Positions 31,354 through 33,480 of a DNA stretch of 33,480 bases are shown here, piece by piece. The stretch is from Euryarchaeota archaeon TMED99 (lineage in GTDB: Archaea; Thermoplasmatota; Poseidoniia; Poseidoniales; Poseidoniaceae), in NCBI GenBank assembly GCA_002170315.2, contig NHFA02000036.1, positions 13,042 through 46,521 of the forward strand, read 5' to 3'. Numbering within the stretch: the first letter of the stretch is position 1; every line of letters starts with the position of its first letter. A program made the position numbers and the translations under genes. Below the pieces are notes generated by a model. That model was not told the DNA's origin. It was given only the letters and a program-made list of their open reading frames with translations, and did no database searches.

Positions 31354-32286
31354 TCAAGACATCATTGATGCAAGTGAAGATTGCAAAACAGGCAATGCTT
31401 CTTCCCAAGTTGCTACAATTCCGTAGTCAGCATGTTGGAAAATTGGTGCGTCTGCATCTTTGTTAATAGCAACAATATATTTTGATGAACGCATTCCTGC
31501 GAGGTGCTGAATTGCACCAGAGATTCCAACTGCGATGTAGAGATTTGGATTGACGGTTTTACCAGTTTGGCCAACTTGCATGGAGTGAGGTATTTCGTCC
31601 CACGTATCAACAGCTGCACGAGAAGCGCCGACTGCAGCACCGATTGTATCTGCTATGGCTTCAAGATGTGAGAAGTTTGCAGGAGAACCCATTCCTCGGC
31701 CTCCAGAAACAATGATGTTTGCTTCTGCTACATCAAGTCGAGTTGAAGCACGGGCCATAAACTCCTGAACGGCTGTAGCAACATTTCCAGTTGTATCAAC
31801 AACCGAGACATCACCTGAACCACCGCTGCCTGATGAATCAAACACGTTTGGACGGACAGATACCACTGCATCGCCAGTTAGACTGACTGTTTGCATTGCT
31901 TTACCGGAGTAAATTGGTGAAGTTAAGTTTCCACCTTCGATCTTCACGACGTCTTGGACAACAGAAATACCTCTTCGTGCAGCCAGTCGAGCAGCGAGGT
32001 CTTTCGATTGTGGAGATGCAGATGTTATGAGGACGCCTGCAGGTGCTACAGCATCCAAGGCAGCGGCCCATCCAGCAGCATCATAGTTCGAGAACACATC
32101 TGACTTTGCAGCGATAACCTTTGCAGAACCTGAGAATTGAGCAGCACCATCTGCTACACTTGCATCAGCACATGGAACGATGACGGTAGGTTGTGAACCG
32201 AGTGCATTGGCAGCGGTAATGAGTTCGGATGTTGTAGGGTGGACTGCACCCTTTACGATTTCAGCGATTACTATAGTTTCTGACAT
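31354..32286 (-). CDS. etfA: electron transfer flavoprotein alpha subunit
   Basis: EtfA binds FAD and, with EtfB, moves electrons from acyl-CoA and other dehydrogenases to the respiratory chain. The C-terminal FAD domain is textbook: V-S-G-G-R-G-M-G-S, G-A-A-V-G-A-S-R-A-A-V-D, Q-V-G-Q-T-G-K-T-V-N-P, L-Y-I-A-V-G-I-S-G-A-I-Q-H and I-N-K-D-A-D-A-P-I-F. The N-terminal domain is shortened and alanine-rich, giving 310 residues. ATG 32286 has GAGGTG upstream; a GTG at 32295 would add three residues. It lies ten bases after etfB. No ETF:quinone oxidoreductase or acyl-CoA dehydrogenase is in the window, so the partners are elsewhere. Confidence 0.95.
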   Translation of the reverse strand: MSETIVIAEIVKGAVHPTTSELITAANALGSQPTVIVPCADASVADGAAQFSGSAKVIAAKSDVFSNYDAAGWAAALDAVAPAGVLITSASPQSKDLAARLAARRGISVVQDVVKIEGGNLTSPIYSGKAMQTVSLTGDAVVSVRPNVFDSSGSGGSGDVSVVDTTGNVATAVQEFMARASTRLDVAEANIIVSGGRGMGSPANFSHLEAIADTIGAAVGASRAAVDTWDEIPHSMQVGQTGKTVNPNLYIAVGISGAIQHLAGMRSSKYIVAINKDADAPIFQHADYGIVATWEEALPVLQSSLASMMS

Positions 32287-32296
32287 TTCTTTCACC

Positions 32297-33034
32297 TCAA
32301 ATTACATTTGCCTCATCACGGAGGAGTTGTGCGACTTCTGCTGCTGCAGCCCCGCCCTGGTATGATTTACCAGCAGGTTTTGCAGGTGGCATACTGTGAG
32401 ATACAATGGAGATTGTCGATGCTGGAACATCGGCACTGTGGACTTCCACTTTTGCTTTCTTTGCTTGCATGATGCCCTTCACATTTGGCTTTCGAACTTT
32501 CATGTTACCTTTGTCACATGAGACGACAGCCGGAAGCGGCACGTTCACTCGAGCATTGCCGCCAGATGCAGGGGTGACAACCGAGAGTTGGTCTCCAAAG
32601 GAGACACTGGTTGTATTGGACACCGATGACCAGCCAAGGCGCTCAGCCAGTCCTGGACCGGTAGAACCTGCTCCAGTATCTGCGGCGGATTTACCGCAAT
32701 AGACCACATCAGCTCCAAGGCTTGACACTGCTGCAGCAAGAAGAGTTTGAAGTGCATTTGAATCGATTTCAGCGTCGCAATCAATGCGGACAATGTTGTC
32801 AACTCCTATGGCCTTCGCATCTTTGAGAACCTTGTCGGCTCCTGCGCCGCCTACGGTAATTGCGGTAACTTCGCCACCGCTTGAATCACGGTGTTGAAGT
32901 GCAGTCTCAACAGCGAATTCATCGTATGGACTCATCACTTTTTTGACAGCAGAAAGGTCGACTCTATCGCCAGAAAGGACGATTCGAGCATTGGTATCGG
33001 GCACTTGTTTGACGAGGACAATGATGTTAGCCAT
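32297..33034 (-). CDS. etfB: electron transfer flavoprotein beta subunit
   Basis: EtfB holds AMP (or a second FAD in bifurcating types) and docks to dehydrogenases. The 245-residue protein starts MANIIVLVKQVPDT, with M-S-P-Y-D-E-F-A-V-E-T-A-L (ETF signature region), G-K-S-A-A-D-T-G-A-G-S-T-G-P (nucleotide loop) and K-V-R-K-P-N-V-K-G-I-M-Q-A-K-K near the recognition loop. The nucleotide loop is the ordinary type as far as I can judge, but AMP versus FAD cannot be settled by eye. It heads the etfB-etfA operon and is divergent from the gene at 33215 across 180 bases. That gap holds no gene, only promoter-like AT-rich patches such as ACTTATCAAAAC near 33170. Confidence 0.95.
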   Translation of the reverse strand: MANIIVLVKQVPDTNARIVLSGDRVDLSAVKKVMSPYDEFAVETALQHRDSSGGEVTAITVGGAGADKVLKDAKAIGVDNIVRIDCDAEIDSNALQTLLAAAVSSLGADVVYCGKSAADTGAGSTGPGLAERLGWSSVSNTTSVSFGDQLSVVTPASGGNARVNVPLPAVVSCDKGNMKVRKPNVKGIMQAKKAKVEVHSADVPASTISIVSHSMPPAKPAGKSYQGGAAAAEVAQLLRDEANVI

Positions 33035-33214
33035 GTGAGAGACGCTCCAGTGAACAAACTTTCCAACTCAAAGAGATTGATGAACGTTTGCACCACCTTT
33101 TTTGGATTATCCATTCATCCTTTGAACAGCTTTAATCCCCAATCAATACGGGGAGTAAGTTAACACCTACTTATCAAAACCTTTCTTAACCGCCACGCTT
33201 CGCCAATTGAATCC

Positions 33215-33480
33215 ATGAAGCGAAAATCTCCTACCGAACCACCTGCTAAAGATCAAAAAACCCTTGCCTCATGGAGGCTTTTGTTTGAAAGTGAGACCTA
33301 CAAACAGGACCTTGATTCACGTCCAGGAGAAGGAGAGTATGTGTTCGGTTTTGAAATCGAATGGGATGATTTAGAAGAATTTGGGGACCTTCAAGTTGAC
33401 CTTTCTGAAAACTTTGAAGCGACTCTGTTGATCGGAAACCAAGTGCTTAAGGAGCAATATGCAAATCGAAAAATGTCCAC
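33215..33480 (+). CDS. N-terminal fragment, probable MCM replicative helicase
   Basis: An ATG at 33215 opens a frame that runs off the window. The first ~88 residues start MKRKSPTEPPAKDQKT, then S-W-R-L-L-F-E-S-E-T-Y-K, an acidic stretch with E-W-D-D-L-E-E-F-G-D-L-Q-V-D-L, and N-F-E-A-T-L-L-I-G-N. This resembles the MCM N-terminal pattern of F/Y-x-x-x-I-x-V-D-x-x-D-L...L-x-x-x-L-x-x-x-P. The ATPase lies outside, so this is a tentative call. An archaeal TATA-like patch lies about 40 bases upstream. Confidence 0.5.
   Translation, partial: MKRKSPTEPPAKDQKTLASWRLLFESETYKQDLDSRPGEGEYVFGFEIEWDDLEEFGDLQVDLSENFEATLLIGNQVLKEQYANRKMS

Overview
The window is a gene-dense stretch of an archaeal chromosome, most likely a planktonic euryarchaeon of the Marine Group II / Poseidoniales type. 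The evidence is archaeal information genes (L10e, L44e, S27e, L37e, aIF2-alpha, Nop10, ABCE1, PAC2), archaeal lipid genes (polyprenyl diphosphate synthase, geranylgeranyl reductase), an archaeal-type pilin, and a bacterial-looking mutS-mutL pair and purF. The lineage is an inference from gene content. No insertion sequence, CRISPR array, phage or integrase gene was seen, and no stretch over 300 bases lacks a gene.

Layout. 1-123 is the tail of a probable pilus/secretion ATPase. 129-3816 holds three poorly known genes: a SAP-repeat protein, a divergent helical protein, and a porphobilinogen-deaminase-like protein without its cofactor cysteine. 3895-6567 holds two isoprenoid lipid genes and a type IV pilin. 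6568-9055 has moaA and aroA, divergently transcribed. 9057-13707 is a mutS-mutL operon with an 8-base overlap. 13816-15126 is a membrane-anchored probable beta-propeller. 15216-21381 runs rightward: L10e, a 29-codon small ORF overlapping ABCE1 by ATGA, ABCE1, then two tandem paralogues that each combine an Fe-S PD-(D/E)XK nuclease with OB-like C-terminal domains. 21393-22254 has a ubiquitin-like sulfur carrier, tRNA-Ser(CGA) and a TM2 protein. 22258-24651 is a leftward translation cluster (L44e, S27e, aIF2-alpha, Nop10, PAC2). 24757-26051 encodes two overlapping membrane proteins. 26130-28860 has L37e, purF and a ThiI-like protein. 28916-31353 has a propeller/PKD protein and a metallo-hydrolase. 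31354-33034 is etfB-etfA. 33215 onward is the start of a probable MCM helicase.

The strongest candidate for an undescribed system is the tandem nuclease pair at 17745-21381. The two proteins have the same architecture and intact catalytic motifs, and their N-terminal cysteines align exactly at residue 30. They differ in the other Fe-S cysteines and follow ABCE1 directly. A second theme is familiar folds whose hallmark residues are missing: a HemC-like protein without the dipyrromethane cysteine, a ThiI-like protein without the PP-loop, ABCE1 with a rearranged Fe-S cysteine set, L44e without its zinc-ribbon pairs, and AroA with a charge reversal at a usually conserved lysine. Family comparisons are from memory, since no searches could be run.
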